NCBI GenBank assembly: GCA_019454145.1
Contig: CP075366.1
Span: 1,963,564-2,027,563, forward strand
Length of the DNA stretch: 64,000 nt
Direction of reading: 5' to 3'
Origin: Fimbriimonadaceae bacterium
GTDB taxonomy: Bacteria; Armatimonadota; Fimbriimonadia; Fimbriimonadales; Fimbriimonadaceae
This document shows, in pieces, positions 62,060-64,000 of this stretch. Both the position numbers and the translations under genes were made by a program. A model generated the notes under the pieces. The model did not search any database and was not told the origin of the DNA. It saw nothing but the letters and a program-made list of their open reading frames with translations. Position 1 is the stretch's first letter. Each line of letters opens with the position of its first letter.

Positions 62060-62464
62060 ATGCGACGCAAAGCAAACCCGAATCAATCTTACGGCACCGG
62101 TCGACGCAAGAGCGCAATCGCTCGTGTTTGGCTTGAACCAGGTGACGGCAGCATCAACATCAACGGTCGAGATTTCAAGGCTTACCTCTGCCGACCAGTT
62201 CTCGAAATCTTGGTCAAGAGTCCACTCGTTGCCCTTGATATTGATGGCAGCTACAGCGTTCGCGCTCTCGTTAAGGGTGGTGGCGTTGTTGGTCAAGCTG
62301 GTGCAATTAAGCTTGGCATTGCTCGCGCTTTGGTAGAACGCGATGAAAATCTGCGAAAGGGTCTCCGCGCAGGTGGGTTCCTTACCCGCGATGCTCGCGT
62401 AAAAGAACGAAAGAAGTACGGTCGAAAGAAAGCACGACGCGGCTTCCAGTTCGTCAAACGCTAA
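62060..62464 (+). CDS. rpsI: 30S ribosomal protein S9
   Basis: A 134-residue S9 with [39 protein letters not shown] and the ending [16 protein letters not shown]. The final Arg reaches the P-site tRNA. A strong palindrome follows, ending the cluster. Confidence 0.97.
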   Translation: MRRKANPNQSYGTGRRKSAIARVWLEPGDGSININGRDFKAYLCRPVLEILVKSPLVALDIDGSYSVRALVKGGGVVGQAGAIKLGIARALVERDENLRKGLRAGGFLTRDARVKERKKYGRKKARRGFQFVKR

Positions 62465-62490
62465 GCGTTTATTTTCCTTTCCAATGCAGA

Positions 62491-62524
62491 ACGCAGGTTG
62501 ACCATTTAAATGGTCAACCTGCGT
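62491..62524 (+). terminator. perfect palindrome ending the ribosomal cluster
   Basis: A 34-bp perfect palindrome (ACGCAGGTTGACCATTT and its complement), then CTTATTTTTTT: stem plus U-run, a classic intrinsic terminator 26 bp after rpsI. Confidence 0.93.
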
Positions 62525-62535
62525 CTTATTTTTTT

Positions 62536-62631
62536 ATGGATCGGTTTACTCGGCGAACCCTCTGGGTGCTTTTTGCGCTAATGATATTGGGCTATTTTGT
62601 TGTCAGAAACAGTTTCGTCACTAACTCTTAG
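62536..62631 (+). CDS. possible 31-residue single-span membrane peptide
   Basis: An ATG frame starting in the U-run of the terminator encodes a basic N-terminus (MDRFTRR) and one hydrophobic helix (LWVLFALMILGYFVV). It ends 2 bp before the convergent PEP-CTERM gene end. No promoter or ribosome site is evident, so it may not be expressed. Confidence 0.25.
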   Translation: MDRFTRRTLWVLFALMILGYFVVRNSFVTNS

Positions 62632-62632
62632 C

Positions 62633-63250
62633 TTATTTCTTTCGTCGTTTTGCCAGCCCAAACAAGCTTAAACCAAGAACTCCCAAAGTAAACGGTTCAG
62701 GCACAGCTTCCGTATCGAAGGCAACTTCTGCAACGCCCGTATAGGAGTTGTTTGTAGGTTGACCGTTTGCCAGAATAGAAAATTCAACGGTTCTCACTCC
62801 GGAAACGGGTACAAATCCAAACGATTGTGCTGTGTGCACATTGGGCAAAGCACTCTGATTCAGCATGGAATAAAGAACATTGTTCCCACTGTCTTTCAGC
62901 ACTAAATCAAATCGGGTCACCGCGTAGAGACCATTACTAGCGATGCCGTTGGACAAGTGGTTCCACATATAATAGGTGCCAATGGTGACATCACTGTTGA
63001 ACACGAACGTTGCTTTTGCAGTGCCATTATTAATGGCATTAGAAGCTGTTGTCCAATGGTTTCCTGACGCATAAGTCGCATGAACAGAGCTTGGAGTGAA
63101 GCCTGATGGTAAGCCCGAGCCATCAATCGCGTTTCCAATATCGTATCCACTGCTGAACTGGCTAAGCGCAGTTGCCGAGTCTGGTCGTATCATGATTGCT
63201 TGGGAGGCCGCAGCACAAACAAGCAATGGGAGTAAAGCCAAGAATTTCAT
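62633..63250 (-). CDS. PEP-CTERM sorted exported protein
   Basis: A 205-residue exported protein with a signal peptide (about 1-19), a beta-rich middle part and a C-terminal PEP-CTERM signal: VPEP, a hydrophobic helix (FTLGVLGLSLFGL) and a basic end AKRRKK. Such proteins are cut by exosortase and usually anchored with exopolysaccharide, so the genome should also contain an exosortase. Function of the middle part unknown. Confidence 0.85.
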   Translation of the reverse strand: MKFLALLPLLVCAAASQAIMIRPDSATALSQFSSGYDIGNAIDGSGLPSGFTPSSVHATYASGNHWTTASNAINNGTAKATFVFNSDVTIGTYYMWNHLSNGIASNGLYAVTRFDLVLKDSGNNVLYSMLNQSALPNVHTAQSFGFVPVSGVRTVEFSILANGQPTNNSYTGVAEVAFDTEAVPEPFTLGVLGLSLFGLAKRRKK

Positions 63251-63343
63251 AAGTCCTCGAAGTTGCCCATTGGCAACCCATTCAAAAATTTTATCAAAGG
63301 CTCCATTACACGAGCATTACACCAGTTCACTAAAACATATTTT

Positions 63344-64000
63344 CTAGCTCGGCTTTCGCCCTTTCCGCCGATCCACTATTTTTGCCTCGTAACCATGAGT
63401 AGAAGGCTCGTAATAAGGAACCGACAAGTCAGCTTCTGGCAGATAGTCCACGTCTACCCATCCGCTTGGATCATCGTGCGGATATAGGTAGCCTTCTCCA
63501 TGCCCGAGTTGTTTCATCCCCGAATGTGGTGCATTTCGCAAATGCATAGGGATCGGTTCAATTAACCCCGCATCAACATCGGCTTGCGCTTTGTTAATGG
63601 CGAGGTAGGAACGATTACTTTTGGGGGCCTCAGCCAGAAATGTGACGCACTGAGCCAGGATAATTCGACTCTCTGGCATTCCTACAATTTCGACCGCCCG
63701 CAAAGTTGAACTGGCAATCACAAGAGCTTGAGGTTCTGCGTTTCCAACATCCTCACTAGCCAGGATCACCAACCGACGAGCGATAAATCGAGGATCTTCG
63801 CCAGCTTTGATCATGCGCGCAAGATAGTGGAGGGCCGCATCGCTGTTCGAGCCGCGGATGGACTTGATAAACGCGCTGATCGTATCGTAATGGTTGTCGC
63901 CTTTTTTGTCGTAGCGGATTTGGTTCTTTTGAAGAATTTGCTCCAAGAGTCCAACTTGGATTTCCGACCCAGCCGGTGACATCAAAACTGCGGTTTCAAG
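63344..64000 (-). CDS. rarA: replication-associated recombination protein A, C-terminal part
   Basis: A partial gene: its 3' end is at 63344 and it runs off the right edge, so only the last 218 residues are here. They match the RarA/MgsA C-terminal clamp-loader-like part: SDAALHYLARMIKAGEDPRFIARRL, ASEDVGNA, AQCVTFLAEAPKSN, and IPMHLRNAPHSGM. The AAA+ module is beyond the edge. RarA acts at stalled forks. Confidence 0.92.
   Translation of the reverse strand, partial: LETAVLMSPAGSEIQVGLLEQILQKNQIRYDKKGDNHYDTISAFIKSIRGSNSDAALHYLARMIKAGEDPRFIARRLVILASEDVGNAEPQALVIASSTLRAVEIVGMPESRIILAQCVTFLAEAPKSNRSYLAINKAQADVDAGLIEPIPMHLRNAPHSGMKQLGHGEGYLYPHDDPSGWVDVDYLPEADLSVPYYEPSTHGYEAKIVDRRKGRKPS

Overview
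The window reads as chromosomal DNA of a free-living, diderm (Gram-negative type) bacterium with base composition near 50 % G+C by eye. Its gene content includes an outer-membrane-like DUF5916 protein, a PEP-CTERM surface protein, a tricorn-type protease, an ARC/Mpa-type ring ATPase, FliS and a PilB-type ATPase. The order rplQ-truA-rplM-rpsI is also present. I read this as most like the Armatimonadota (Fimbriimonadia-type); that placement is inference from gene content, not proof. I see no insertion sequence, integrase, phage module or CRISPR array.

Layout. 1-8.3 kb: end of a tatD gene, an NfeD-like protein with two flotillin-family proteins, a dipeptide epimerase, a deacetylase-like protein, purS-purQ and an NlpC/P60 hydrolase. 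8.3-14.2 kb: a DUF4143-type ATPase, a membrane protein, rimO, an AT-rich orphan gene, tRNA-Thr and tRNA-Tyr, and leuC. 14.2-35.4 kb, mostly minus strand: ARC-type ATPase, a CBS-GGDEF protein, a DnaA-like AAA+ protein, a tetraheme cytochrome with a DUF1573 partner, prfB with its frameshift, a large plus-strand secreted protein, a FliT-like protein and fliS, gap, a PilB-type ATPase, a tricorn-like protease and a phosphodiester glycosidase-type protein. 35.4-48.1 kb: selD, a DUF885 protein, rpmH-rnpA-yidD-yidC-jag, ldcA, RNase P RNA, a DUF5916 protein and secA. 48.1-51.8 kb: three related TPR proteins. 52-62.5 kb: a ribosomal protein/secretion/transcription cluster from rpsN to rpsI. The window ends with a PEP-CTERM protein and a partial rarA.

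Two recoding events are visible directly. The prfB gene has an in-frame UGA at codon 25 inside a classic +1 shift site (CGGGGG CAT CTT TGA C). The selD gene has an in-frame UGA at codon 12, exactly at the catalytic selenocysteine position, followed by a small hairpin with a GUU loop. Both genes look truncated or mis-started if read naively. The rnpA gene has no ATG, GTG or TTG start and appears to begin at ATT inside the end of rpmH.

The most unusual neighbourhood is 14.2-18.1 kb. There an ARC/Mpa ring ATPase lacking the proteasome-docking tail is followed, on the same strand, by a CBS-GGDEF protein and a divergent DnaA-like ATPase, with no proteasome, Pup or dnaN gene in sight. Long perfect palindromes mark many gene ends. 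One 39-41 bp element recurs at 14.2 and 41.2 kb.
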